A program made the translations under genes and the position numbers. Shown piece after piece: positions 16,923-24,882 of a stretch of 35,749 bases of DNA; position 1 is the stretch's first letter; each line of letters opens with the position of its first letter. Location of the stretch: assembly GCA_019634055.1 (NCBI GenBank), contig JAHQVZ010000349.1, forward strand, positions 1-35,749, written 5' to 3'. The notes under the pieces were generated by a model. That model had not been told where the DNA came from. It did no database searches and saw only the letters and a program-made list of their open reading frames with translations. The DNA comes from Leptolyngbyaceae cyanobacterium MAG.088. Its GTDB lineage: Bacteria; Cyanobacteriota; Cyanobacteriia; Phormidesmidales; Phormidesmidaceae.

Positions 16923-17342
16923 CTAGTGATCCCTCAGCGCAAAGGAAGCAATCACAAGTTTTCCAAAGTCAACATTTACCTGAGAGAGAAAGACGAGAAC
17001 CGTTACAAACGTTACCGCACCGAACAAACCATCAGCCATAACAATGGCTGCGGTGTTGTAGAGATTCAGCTGTAGCCACAAACTAAAGAAAGAATAAATA
17101 GAGACTACAACAATGGCGAATACAGCTGTAATTAAGCTTAAGGAAGCCCTTACTTTTAACGAACTGTGATGGGTTGAATGCTCTACTTTTGCGGTACGGA
17201 TTAAGTGTGAAGAAAAAGAGACTAATTGAGGGATCGGTGGTGGAATCGCTAAATCTAACTGGTGCAATATGGCTGTCAAGCCTGTAGAGGAGAACAAGAC
17301 AGGTGTGCTTAAAGCATTAGAAAGAATTAAGCTAGAGTCCAT
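16923..17342 (-). CDS. Hypothetical membrane protein
   Basis: This is a 139-residue protein with no family I recognise. Two hydrophobic helices are clear: LSLITAVFAIVVVSIYSFFSLWL (about 68-90) and IVMADGLFGAVTFVTVLVFLSQV (about 99-121). They are preceded by a polar N-terminal half with a proline run (IPPPIP) and a histidine-rich patch (EHSTHHSS). It is transcribed toward the BicA-like gene 139 nt away and could share a transcript with it. I see no signal peptide. Confidence that it is expressed rests on the coherent helix pattern and the absence of a better frame. Confidence 0.55.
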   Translation of the reverse strand: MDSSLILSNALSTPVLFSSTGLTAILHQLDLAIPPPIPQLVSFSSHLIRTAKVEHSTHHSSLKVRASLSLITAVFAIVVVSIYSFFSLWLQLNLYNTAAIVMADGLFGAVTFVTVLVFLSQVNVDFGKLVIASFALRDH

Positions 17343-17543
17343 TGATCACTTCAATAAAGTGTTGTGACTGATAGCATGCGTATCCTACACAGGTTCAAAC
17401 TTATCATTGAATGTGAAGCAGCATTTTGAATAACACACTTAAATAATCATTCATAAATATTTGTTGCATTGTGCTTTGTGGATGTTAACCAACTGACTCA
17501 AGTTAGCTTTACGTTAGAAAGTTGTCTTTAACCTGCTGTGACC

Positions 17544-18356
17544 TTAAACAGCTTCGTTCTCTCCGTTCCACAGTGCCGTTGTCTGGCGTAAGCTGACAAA
17601 ATCTCCGTTACCTAAAATTAAATGGTCCAAAAGAGGAATGCCTAAGATATTAGCTCCTTCCAAAAGCTGACGTGTCAGATTTAAGTCAGCCTCGCTCGGA
17701 TCAAGTATGCCGGAGGGATGATTATGGGCGACGATCACCCGAGTCGCGCCTTGTTTGATCACTTCGCGAAAAATTTCTCTCGGGTGGGCTAGGGTTTCGG
17801 TGGCGGTACCCAGGGAAATAATTTTTGTACCCAGTAGCCGATGTTTGATGTCAAGTAGCGCGATCGCAAATTTCTCCTGGACCTGCCACATTAAATCTTG
17901 ACTCAGGGCCGCCGCCGCGACGGCGGGATCATCCACCAGTGTTCGCTCTGCTGGGCGGTTTTTTAACACGCGTTTACCCAGTTCTAAGGCTGCCAGAATG
18001 GTGGCTGCTTTAGCTTCTCCAATACCTGGCACGGCCATTAACTCTGCTGCGGTTACCCGGCGTAAGGCATCGAGGGCCGATATGCCATCCTGGGCGAGTT
18101 CATTCAGAATGTATTGCCCCAAATTGACTGCCGACAGCTTATGTCCACGACTAACCCCCGTACCCAATAAAATAGCCAGCAGCTCAGCCGAGGTTAAGTT
18201 CTTGGCTCCGAAAGCCATTAATCGTTCGCGGGGACGCTGTTCTGTGGGCATATCTTTAACCCGCAGATTGTAACGTGCCTGTTCCTGACTGCGATCGCAG
18301 GTAAGTGTCATAGACGTAGGCTCAATGGCATAATAATCAACGCGCCGTGAATTCAT
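17544..18356 (-). CDS. radC: RadC-family protein (JAMM/MPN+ domain)
   Basis: This is a 270-residue RadC homologue. The N-terminal half has the [27 protein letters not shown] signature (41-67) and a helix-hairpin-helix ([12 protein letters not shown], 109-120). The C-terminal JAMM metalloprotease-like site is complete: H211-N-H213-PSG and D224 in SEADLN, with the upstream glutamate region at [14 protein letters not shown]. The historical DNA-repair role of RadC is doubtful, and the biochemical activity is unknown. The start at 18356 gives about 35 residues before the conserved part; an internal ATG at 18311 is an alternative. It is divergent from the DUF1824 gene, with 95 nt between. Confidence 0.92.
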   Translation of the reverse strand: MNSRRVDYYAIEPTSMTLTCDRSQEQARYNLRVKDMPTEQRPRERLMAFGAKNLTSAELLAILLGTGVSRGHKLSAVNLGQYILNELAQDGISALDALRRVTAAELMAVPGIGEAKAATILAALELGKRVLKNRPAERTLVDDPAVAAAALSQDLMWQVQEKFAIALLDIKHRLLGTKIISLGTATETLAHPREIFREVIKQGATRVIVAHNHPSGILDPSEADLNLTRQLLEGANILGIPLLDHLILGNGDFVSLRQTTALWNGENEAV

Positions 18357-18451
18357 GCTTTACGGCGACATGATTTAGTGAGCCCATCAACACGCCTAAT
18401 AGCGACCTCTATCAGCACGAAATCATAGCGAACCATACTTACTCAGACGCT

Positions 18452-18874
18452 ATGCCAAACCTTACTCCGTCAACCACTAACATCAAAAAAGTTCGCCAGC
18501 AGTTAACGCAATTTAGCTGTTTAGCAGCGCCCCCAACGCTTTCTAAAACCCAAAAACGTGAGCTGATCGATGCCTTGCTATGGTTTAGTGACTTGGCCGA
18601 CTACGAAACTCTGGGCATTTGTACAGACACCCTAGCTGCAGGCAAAGCTGCCACTGAGGCCTATGTCAAACGCCTATGCCGCCCCATTAACCTGGAGCTG
18701 CCCGAACGAGAAGGGGCCGTTTATTTGAAATTTAATACCCTCAAAGGGGCATGGTATCTGGATGACTATGTAGGCCCCAATCGTGGTGTGCTGGTTTCCT
18801 TCCATGCCAGCGAGCCCAAATACGATCTAGTCAACGGCACCTATGGGCCGTTCCCATTAGATTTATTTGATTAG
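18452..18874 (+). CDS. DUF1824-family protein
   Basis: This 140-residue cytoplasmic protein belongs to a family found mainly in cyanobacteria. TLSKTQKRELIDALLWFSDLADYETLGICTD and GAVYLKFNTLKGAWYLDDYVGPNRGVLVSF, ending YDLVNGTYGPFPLDLFD, fit the family along its whole length. Function is unknown. Its TAG stop (18872-18874) overlaps the TAA stop of the response-regulator gene on the other strand (18871-18873), so there is no spacer for a terminator. Confidence 0.85.
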   Translation: MPNLTPSTTNIKKVRQQLTQFSCLAAPPTLSKTQKRELIDALLWFSDLADYETLGICTDTLAAGKAATEAYVKRLCRPINLELPEREGAVYLKFNTLKGAWYLDDYVGPNRGVLVSFHASEPKYDLVNGTYGPFPLDLFD

Positions 18875-19569
18875 GTGGTCACCAAGCCATGTTCCAAAGC
18901 AAACCTGACCAACTCCGTTCGACTGTTGGTACCTGTCTTGCCAAATAAGCGACTGACATATTTTTCAACGTTACGAACGGTCGTGCCCAAGCGACTGGCA
19001 ATTTCTTTGTTCATTAACCCTTCGGCTACCAGGTTTAAAACATCCTGTTCGCGAGGGGTTAAATCAATGCGAATCGGGGAGGTTTTCTGGGGGATCGTCC
19101 CTCTCTGGGTGAGTAGCGCCTTAATTTCCTCAATCTGTCGAGCCATCGCAGCAATATCAGGCACAGCGCCAGATTCTGGGGTACGTGCAGCTTGACGTTC
19201 GATCAGGTTGCTAACCATGGCCACCAGCTCTTCCGGGTCAAACGGTTTAGAGAGGTAAGCATCACAGCCAGCGTTATATCCCTGGATGCGATCGCTGGTC
19301 ATTCCGCGAGCCGTCAAAAAAATCACTGGCAGTGACTTATAGCGAGGGTCTTCACGAACCTGCTTCAGAAACTCATAGCCATTGACCTCAGGCATCATAA
19401 TGTCTGAGATCAACACATCCGGTGTTTCCTGTTGCAATAATTCCAGGCCCTCACTGGCATTGCTCGCTGTACGAACCTGAAAGTTACTGTCCTCTAAATA
19501 GGCTTGAACCGCCTCACGCAAACCGGGTTCATCATCTACTAACAGGACTCGTTTAGCTGCCTCTGCCAT
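18871..19569 (-). CDS. NarL/LuxR-type response regulator (Rre1/Ycf29-like)
   Basis: This is a 232-residue two-component response regulator. The receiver domain (about 6-122) has D12-D13, the phospho-acceptor D56 in LISDIMMPEVNGYEFL, T86 and K108 of LSKPF. A linker of about 45 residues follows, with a helical IAAMARQIEEIKALL. The LuxR-type HTH is at 169-232: LTPREQDVLNLVAEGLMNKEIASRLGTTVRNVEKYVSRLFGKTGTNSRTELV. The sequence is close to what I recall of cyanobacterial Rre1 (slr1783) and plastid Ycf29, implicated in stress responses with Hik34 or Hik2, but that assignment is unverified. The cognate kinase gene is not in the window. Confidence 0.88.
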   Translation of the reverse strand: MAEAAKRVLLVDDEPGLREAVQAYLEDSNFQVRTASNASEGLELLQQETPDVLISDIMMPEVNGYEFLKQVREDPRYKSLPVIFLTARGMTSDRIQGYNAGCDAYLSKPFDPEELVAMVSNLIERQAARTPESGAVPDIAAMARQIEEIKALLTQRGTIPQKTSPIRIDLTPREQDVLNLVAEGLMNKEIASRLGTTVRNVEKYVSRLFGKTGTNSRTELVRFALEHGLVTT

Positions 19570-19887
19570 GGATTTTCCTTTGATGCTACAGTTCCTAAGC
19601 TTAATCGGAATTGGGTTCTCTTATTACGTCTACTCTCCAACCCTGGGCAATACTAACCTTATCCTTGAGCACTTGACCATTGTCAGTGCAGCAAATTCAC
19701 TATACACAGCACCATCAACGTCTTAACTCAAAAATTGAGGGCAACAGACAACTAGAACAGATGCTCGCATAGCTTTTGTCACAGTATTACCCGTACTCAT
19801 ATCAATTCCTGACATTAATCAGCATCTGACTGCTGGGCATATCCAGACGGCAGACACCTTGGTAGTTCTACACCTACAGCCCCATCG

Positions 19888-19916
19888 TTGACTATAGCAA
19901 GGTTAAAAAATATACA
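19888..19916 (+). promoter_or_regulatory. Predicted sigma-70 promoter for the peroxiredoxin gene
   Basis: TTGACT (19888-19893) and TATACA (19911-19916) are separated by exactly 17 nt, each one base away from consensus TTGACA and TATAAT. Transcription would start near 19923, giving a leader of about 175 nt before the ATG at 20099. Confidence 0.65.
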
Positions 19917-19970
19917 GATTTTCCCGTAGACAACTGCAGCAGTTGATACCATTTTAGTCCTTTCACGATA

Positions 19971-19989
19971 AGATGATTTTTAATCATCT
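19971..19989. promoter_or_regulatory. 19-bp palindrome, candidate Fur/PerR-family operator or leader hairpin
   Basis: AGATGATT (19971-19978), TTT, AATCATCT (19982-19989) is a perfect interrupted palindrome of 19 bp. That is the length of a Fur-family box, with AT-rich half-sites. It lies about 50 nt downstream of the predicted start of transcription, where a bound repressor could block elongation. A hairpin role in the RNA is the alternative. Confidence 0.45.
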
Positions 19990-20015
19990 AAACTCCGACC
20001 GGAATACCGGAGTTT
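19990..20015 (+). repeat. Inverted repeat in the peroxiredoxin leader
   Basis: AAACTCCG (19990-19997) pairs perfectly with CGGAGTTT (20008-20015), loop 10 nt. It directly abuts the 19-bp palindrome. No T-run follows, so it is not a terminator as it stands. Confidence 0.55.
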
Positions 20016-20098
20016 ATGACATGCTCTGCTCAAGTCGCCCATTGTCGGGCCTCACTGCAGGCATTTGATTGTAAGGAAACATTAGGAAATTCGATGTT

Positions 20099-20740
20099 AT
20101 GGCTCTTCAACTAGGCGATCAGGTCCCAGATTTTACCCAGAAATCTTCCGCTGGAGATATCAATTTTTACGAGTGGGCTGGCGATAGCTGGGTTGTCCTT
20201 TTCTCCCATCCTGCCGACTATACGCCCGTTTGTACAACTGAGTTGGGCACCGTAGCTAAGTATCGGGCTGAGTTTGACAAGCGTAATGTAAAGACTATTG
20301 CCCTCAGTGTTGATGGTGTAGAGTCCCACAACGGTTGGATTGGTGACATCAACGAAACTCAGAGCACCACGGTTGATTACCCCATCCTGGCTGATGAAGA
20401 CAAGAAGGTGGCCGAACTGTACGGAATGATCCACCCCAACTCCAGTACTGGTAGCACATTGACTGTACGGTCTGTATTCGTGATCGATCCCAACAAAAAA
20501 CTACGTCTAACCATTACATATCCAGCTGCCACTGGTCGTAACTTTGACGAGATTCTACGGGTCATCGACTCACTGCAGCTGACTGATTATCATAAGGTTG
20601 CCACACCTGCTAACTGGCAAGATGGTGGCGACTGTGTCGTCGTACCATCTATCTCCACTGAAGATGCTAAACAGAAGTTCCCCAAAGGCGTCACCGAGGT
20701 CAAGCCCTATTTGCGCATGACGCCTCAGCCCAACAAATAA
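20099..20740 (+). CDS. 1-Cys peroxiredoxin, Prx6 type
   Basis: This is a 213-residue thiol peroxidase that reduces hydrogen peroxide and organic peroxides. The catalytic motif FSHPADYTPVCTTELG places the peroxidatic cysteine at C45, with P38 and T42 of the PxxxTxxC signature. SVDGVESHNGWIGDI and YPILADEDKKVAELYGMI are typical of the Prx6 group. The C-terminal extension (NWQDGGDCVVVPSISTEDAKQKFPKGV) is diagnostic of Prx6 over AhpC. That segment carries a second cysteine in GDCVVVP. A ribosome site (TAGGAAA) is about 12 nt upstream. It stands alone between its promoter and a good terminator. An oxidative stress role is likely. Confidence 0.94.
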   Translation: MALQLGDQVPDFTQKSSAGDINFYEWAGDSWVVLFSHPADYTPVCTTELGTVAKYRAEFDKRNVKTIALSVDGVESHNGWIGDINETQSTTVDYPILADEDKKVAELYGMIHPNSSTGSTLTVRSVFVIDPNKKLRLTITYPAATGRNFDEILRVIDSLQLTDYHKVATPANWQDGGDCVVVPSISTEDAKQKFPKGVTEVKPYLRMTPQPNK

Positions 20741-20767
20741 GCGGGTCATACAGCCCTGCTAGAACTC

Positions 20768-20797
20768 AAAGGGTGTCTCAGTGAGGCATCCTTTTTT
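20768..20797 (+). terminator. Rho-independent terminator after peroxiredoxin
   Basis: The left arm AAAGGGTGTCTC (20768-20779) pairs along 12 positions with GAGGCATCCTTT (20783-20794), using two G-T wobbles and a 3-nt loop. The right arm merges into a T6 run. Confidence 0.85.
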
Positions 20798-20919
20798 AAT
20801 GGATAAGAGCCTTTGGTCATAAAACGTTATGTTTTCTCTTTCCGCCATCGCTCCCCATGTGCCATTCCCCATTACGATAAAAAGATTGCACACCCGACGT
20901 TTACGGCATAAAGGCTCCT

Positions 20920-21912
20920 ATGGATATCAAGCAAGGTTTTGTTGGCACCGTTGGCAACACCCCGCTGATTCGGCTAAATAGCTTCTCTGACGAAACTGGC
21001 TGTGAAATCCTAGGTAAAGCTGAATTTCTCAATCCAGGTGGCTCAGTCAAAGACCGGGCAGCTCTCTTTATCATCGAAGATGCCGAAAAAAAGGGATTAT
21101 TGAAACCCGGTGGAACCGTTGTTGAAGGCACCGCTGGTAATACTGGCATTGGCCTCACCCATATTTGTAATGCCAAAGGTTATAAATGTGTCATTGTCAT
21201 TCCAGAAACTCAGTCTAAAGAGAAAATTGACCTACTGCGTACTCTAGGAGCAGAGGTGCGTACAGTTCCCGCTGTTCCTTATCGAGACCCCAACAACTAC
21301 GTCAAAATATCTGGGCGATTGGCAGACGAAATGGAGAATGCTATCTGGGCCAATCAGTTTGAAAATCTGGCTAATCGTCAGGCTCATTACGAAACTACGG
21401 GGCCAGAAATTTGGCAGCAGACCGATGGCACGATCAATGCTTGGGTAGCCGCAACAGGAACCGGTGGCACCTATGCTGGTACGGCCATGTTTTTGAAAGA
21501 AAAGAACCCTGACGTGAAATGTGTTGTCGCTGATCCCATGGGCAGTGGTCTATACAGCTATGTTAAAACGGGGGAAATCAAGTCTGAAGGCAATTCCATT
21601 ACGGAGGGTATCGGTAATGGTCGCGTGACCGGGAACATGGCTGGAGCCCCTACCGATGACGCCATCCGTATTGATGATCCTGAAGCATTGCGCGTAGTGT
21701 ATCAGCTCCTCTACAAAGATGGCCTCTATATGGGTGGGTCTGTGGGTATTAACGTAGGAGCCGCTTTTGCCCTCGCCAAACACATGGGCCCCGGCCATAC
21801 AATTGTTACAGTTTTGTGTGATAGTGGCGCTCGCTATCAGTCCAAAATATTTAACAAAGAATGGTTACAGGCAAAAGAACTGTGGAGCGATCAGTTGTTG
21901 CCTCCTCTGTAA
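20920..21912 (+). CDS. cysK: Cysteine synthase A (O-acetylserine sulfhydrylase)
   Basis: This fold-type II PLP enzyme forms cysteine from O-acetylserine and sulfide. It has 330 residues. The cofactor lysine is K44 in FLNPGGSVKDRAA. The substrate loop is VVEGTAGNTGIGL (alanine replaces the usual serine of TSGNTG). The phosphate-binding glycine loop is ATGTGGTYAG. VCDSGARYQSKIFNKEWL closes the protein. The first ATG is preceded by AAAGGCTCCT. It is monocistronic, with a terminator 30 nt after the stop. Another member of the beta-substituting family cannot be fully excluded, but the motifs favour cysteine synthase. Confidence 0.93.
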   Translation: MDIKQGFVGTVGNTPLIRLNSFSDETGCEILGKAEFLNPGGSVKDRAALFIIEDAEKKGLLKPGGTVVEGTAGNTGIGLTHICNAKGYKCVIVIPETQSKEKIDLLRTLGAEVRTVPAVPYRDPNNYVKISGRLADEMENAIWANQFENLANRQAHYETTGPEIWQQTDGTINAWVAATGTGGTYAGTAMFLKEKNPDVKCVVADPMGSGLYSYVKTGEIKSEGNSITEGIGNGRVTGNMAGAPTDDAIRIDDPEALRVVYQLLYKDGLYMGGSVGINVGAAFALAKHMGPGHTIVTVLCDSGARYQSKIFNKEWLQAKELWSDQLLPPL

Positions 21913-21941
21913 TGAGTGTGTGGCTGATCTCAATACTTAAA

Positions 21942-21983
21942 CCAAACGCCCTACTAATTGCAGTAAGGCGTTTGGGCGTTTTT
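21942..21983 (+). terminator. Rho-independent terminator after cysK
   Basis: CCAAACGCC (21942-21950) pairs perfectly with GGCGTTTGG (21967-21975) over a 16-nt loop. It is followed by GCG and a T5 run. Confidence 0.8.
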
Positions 21984-22024
21984 ATAAATAGTCTGACGTC
22001 TGAGAACGCAAGGTGAGCCAGTAA

Positions 22025-22774
22025 CTAACGGAAATTATCAGGGTTTAAAGGGCGACCAGTTTGATTGAGATATACCCCCGTTCCACCATCTGACGGATCT
22101 AAGTATGGCTTTAGATATATGCCATTGGAGCGACGACGGATAGAGCGCCCCCCTAAAATCTCACTCACTGTGCCTAAAATCTCATTATTGAGCGTCTCAG
22201 TTTCTGATGTAATGTCTGGCAGTGTGACGCCATCAACAAAGGTATTGACTGCGTTAGTGTCTGTACCTGCATCAGCCAGCGTAATATTTGAAAAGACTGC
22301 ATCACGCGTGGCTATCGGATCTTGTCCAGGGGGAACTGTAAACACAATCTGGCAAATATCTAGATTCTCTTCCGTCGTAGCGCAAACCGTGTTGTAGCCA
22401 TTTTCAACGTCAGTACGTAGTTCAACAAGACCATCGGGACGATATTCTTCTAACCGGGTGCTGATGGTTTCGCAACGCCGCTCAGGTGTCCAACCACCGC
22501 CCATTTCTGTAGGTACAGCCCATGGGTATGCTTGTCCTGGCTCACTCTTAGGACGATACATGACAGTATATTCACCATCCTGAATCTCGCAGGTGAATCG
22601 TGAACTCACAGATTCAGGTGCGTCTTCACCATCGCTCGCCAGGACAAAACCAGTACCTAAAACAGAACTCAATGCAATACCGGCAGCCATTAAACTGGCC
22701 TTGCCAAGGGTTAGGGCATTAGATAATGGCAGCCCCTTTTGAAAGGTGTTTAAAGACGTTATCATCCAGCCCAT
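22025..22774 (-). CDS. Secreted COP23-domain protein
   Basis: This is a 249-residue exported protein. The signal peptide core (LMAAGIALSSVLGTGFVLA) lies at about residues 28-47. The mature part carries a COP23-type domain: SSRFTCEIQDGEYTVMYRP, then WTPERRCETISTRLEEYRPDGLVELRTDVENGYNTVCATTEENLDICQIVFTVPPGQDP, with four conserved cysteines. COP23 (circadian oscillating protein) was named in a unicellular cyanobacterium; its molecular role is not known. The C-terminal 80 residues are lower in complexity. AAGGAG lies 7 nt before the ATG at 22774 and fixes the start. Confidence 0.85.
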   Translation of the reverse strand: MGWMITSLNTFQKGLPLSNALTLGKASLMAAGIALSSVLGTGFVLASDGEDAPESVSSRFTCEIQDGEYTVMYRPKSEPGQAYPWAVPTEMGGGWTPERRCETISTRLEEYRPDGLVELRTDVENGYNTVCATTEENLDICQIVFTVPPGQDPIATRDAVFSNITLADAGTDTNAVNTFVDGVTLPDITSETETLNNEILGTVSEILGGRSIRRRSNGIYLKPYLDPSDGGTGVYLNQTGRPLNPDNFR

Positions 22775-22995
22775 GGTTCAACTCCTTGCAGGTACCGTTC
22801 AATTAATCAACATCTCCTCACTGAGATTAACGTAGCGTAAATAATACAATCTTAAGTAAGGGCCAGTGCGTAAATTGGCTACGCATTTTGTAGTAAGTAA
22901 ATTGGCATAAATCTTTAAGTTTTGAATAATGGGTACTGCGCACAATAGCCTGGCATGATTCGAACCAAGCACCCAGAAACCGACTCAAAATAGAT

Positions 22996-23463
22996 TTAAC
23001 CGTGGCAATGCTTGAATTTTTTGCCACTACCACACCAGCAAGGGTGGTTACGTTTAGGTAATACAGGTGGCAGCATCTCACCATCAACGTAAAACCAACG
23101 TTTATTTTCTTTAATAAATTTGGACCGTTCGTGGAGCTGCCCCCATTCAGGCTGCTTGTAAATCGCGATAAATTCTACAGAACCTGCTGTATCGTTTTTA
23201 CGCCCTTTCTGGGTATTGATAATGCGCAACGATTCCCAAACGGTGGTTTTTAGACTTCTAACCAGGTTAATGCGGTCGTCAAACTTACGCGTCGAAATAT
23301 GACGCGTGGTGATTAGATAATCCACCTCACCTTCACAATAAGCTGAGTACCGCGATCGCATCAACGCTTCTGCGGTAGGCGCAATGTCAGCTGCTGTCAA
23401 ATACGGCTGACAGCAACTCGTGTAGGAACGGTTGCTGCCACAAGGACATAGTATGGAAGGCAT
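22996..23463 (-). CDS. YchJ-family SEC-C motif protein
   Basis: The protein has 155 residues with metal-binding cysteine motifs at both ends. The N-terminal [13 protein letters not shown] (about 5-17) and the C-terminal [13 protein letters not shown] are SEC-C zinc motifs, framing a YchJ-like middle ([27 protein letters not shown] and [10 protein letters not shown].....[21 protein letters not shown]). The middle resembles an NTF2-like fold. It is cytoplasmic, of unknown function; SEC-C motifs bind zinc and are found at the C-terminus of SecA. It is a single gene with no obvious partner, followed at the 5' side by about 150 nt of plain sequence. Confidence 0.9.
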   Translation of the reverse strand: MPSILCPCGSNRSYTSCCQPYLTAADIAPTAEALMRSRYSAYCEGEVDYLITTRHISTRKFDDRINLVRSLKTTVWESLRIINTQKGRKNDTAGSVEFIAIYKQPEWGQLHERSKFIKENKRWFYVDGEMLPPVLPKRNHPCWCGSGKKFKHCHG

Positions 23464-23613
23464 AAGCTATCAGGAGGCACTTAGCTGACAAACTACCAAA
23501 TATAGATATAAGTCAGGCCGCCTAACATAATATTTATTTGCTGTACGCAAATCATATTAAAAGCTGCTTTACCTAATCTATTCTTGCCTAACGTAGTATC
23601 TTAATGCCTGGCC

Positions 23614-23952
23614 CTAATCTTCTTCCAAACTATCAACACTTAAAGGCACTAGCTCGTGATCTGTGGTGAATGCTATCCACATCTCCTCTTCAGGCTCAAT
23701 CAGTACTCCTGTTAAGGCACAGCGTTCAGGACGTTGTGCTTCAGCGGCCATGATCGCTCGAATTTGCTGGCGCTGTATCTGAAAGCCAGGATCGTCAGAA
23801 TGTTGGCGAACATAATCCCAAAGTATTTCTCGTACCAGCGACTGATAGCCACGACTACCCGCCAGGGTTTTGAGCTTATCAATCAACTCCCGTTCGAAAC
23901 GGATGCTAGTAACTTGCATATCGGTGGTCGGCAGCTTGGTATTCAGACTCAT
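23614..23952 (-). CDS. Ribbon-helix-helix family protein, possible regulator
   Basis: The protein has about 112 residues. The N-terminal region MQVTSIRFERELIDKLKTLAGSRGYQSLVREILWDYVRQHS has the beta strand and two helices of a ribbon-helix-helix DNA-binding domain. The C-terminal half (AEAQRPERCALTGVLIEPEEEMWIAFTTDHELVPLSVDSLEED) is acidic and has no family I recognise. The open frame reaches 24066, but the upstream part looks non-coding, and the ATG at 23952 (or 23958) places the RHH domain at the N-terminus. Two GATAAT hexamers overlap this start. No toxin gene is adjacent, so an antitoxin role has no support here. A transcription regulator is an inference from the fold. Confidence 0.7.
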   Translation of the reverse strand: MSLNTKLPTTDMQVTSIRFERELIDKLKTLAGSRGYQSLVREILWDYVRQHSDDPGFQIQRQQIRAIMAAEAQRPERCALTGVLIEPEEEMWIAFTTDHELVPLSVDSLEED

Positions 23953-24300
23953 TATCATTATCAGGCTCGCAATAGGTGGACATTCAATACTACTTTTGTA
24001 GTACAAGGCCGGAGGTGAAACTACAAGTCGCAGTCTTTCTCTATCTGTATTTGACAGCCTAGTCAATGTTTTTCCGGTATAACGTTGAAATTAGGCTAGC
24101 GTTTAGTGACGTAACACTGATGGACAATAGGACGAGTTAAGAATTGGTATCCTAGCTGATCATAGAGAATCATAGAGAACACAGCTTGACATCTACTTGA
24201 CTAGAGACAACTCCTTTTCCACAGCCTTTATGTTTGTCCTTAAGGGGGGGTGTTAATAGGAATTTTTCCGACAACGACAAGAATACATCATATAACCAAA

Positions 24301-24346
24301 AAGAACGTTTGAAAAAAAAGAAAGTTTGAAAAAAGAAAGTTGAGGG
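24301..24346. repeat. Purine-rich direct repeats, about 16 nt
   Basis: Three copies of an AAGAAAGTTTGAAA-type unit occur: AAGAACGTTTGAAA from 24301, AAGAAAGTTTGAAA from 24318 and AAGAAAGTTGAGGG from 24333. Copies are spaced 17 and 15 nt apart. The tract is almost pure A/G on the plus strand. Confidence 0.6.
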
Positions 24347-24417
24347 CAATATCAACGGCAATAAGATTGTTGCACAGGTCCCTTAAAGTCAATTAAATCA
24401 AGCTAGATATTGCTAAA

Positions 24418-24500
24418 GAATCAGCAAATATGACTAAACAAGATCAGTAAATACTACGAAAAAAGATCAGCAAATACTGCGGAAAAAGATGAAGTATTAC
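24418..24500. repeat. Three 23-nt degenerate direct repeats
   Basis: Units at 24418-24440, 24441-24463 and 24464-24486 share (G/A)ATCAG(C/T)AAATA at the start and an A-rich end, followed by a partial copy (AGATGAAGTATTAC). They sit head to tail without spacers, like iterons or a run of protein-binding sites. No repeat-associated gene is beside them. Confidence 0.65.
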
Positions 24501-24882
24501 AAATTTGCTAACATCCTTTTTGCCTCTATTGTCTGCATTTCTGAACTTTCTTTGTACTGCTGCACTTAAACCAATGCTACAGCATGTATTGAGGATGTGC
24601 AGCAATATTGACTGTCATGTAAACGCCATCTAGTTAACCTAGAAGTACGGGATGATTATCCTAAGGTTCCCAATGAAGTACTCCTGAGAGCTATGTTGAG
24701 CGCTGTGACTCACTTAAGAAACCAAAAATCATCTATAAGGGTCTTTGAAATGGAGTGCAATCATTATCGGTTCATACCCTTATCGATACACAAGCAGTTG
24801 ATAACTGCAGCTTGAGTACATTAGCTAAATCTAATGTGTCATTCATTACTCTAACTTTGTTCATTAGCTGACAGGGATCGCC

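Larger units (their letters stand above)
19570..20098. other. Long regulatory region upstream of the peroxiredoxin gene
   Basis: No gene is seen. The half nearest the response regulator is plain. The other half holds a near-consensus sigma-70 promoter (19888-19916) and two adjacent inverted repeats (19971-20015) between it and the peroxiredoxin start. Confidence 0.7.
23953..24882. other. Gene-poor 0.9 kb gap with direct repeats
   Basis: No confident gene is present. Two sets of degenerate direct repeats occur at 24301-24346 and 24418-24500. There is also an open frame without a standard start at 24612-24815 (68 codons, first ATG at 24693), reading NLEVRDDYPKVPNEVLLRAM and ending FIPLSIHKQLITAA. 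It looks protein-like but is unassigned and may be a gene remnant. Confidence 0.6.

Noticed and set aside
22940-22990. GATTCGAACC, which on the minus strand reads like a tRNA T-loop (GGTTCGAATC).
   Set aside because: The flanking bases do not form a T-stem (mismatch at the second pair), and no anticodon or acceptor arm can be drawn.
24418-24500. A CRISPR array was considered for the 23-nt repeats.
   Set aside because: The units are head to tail without unique spacers, are degenerate, and no cas gene is in the window.
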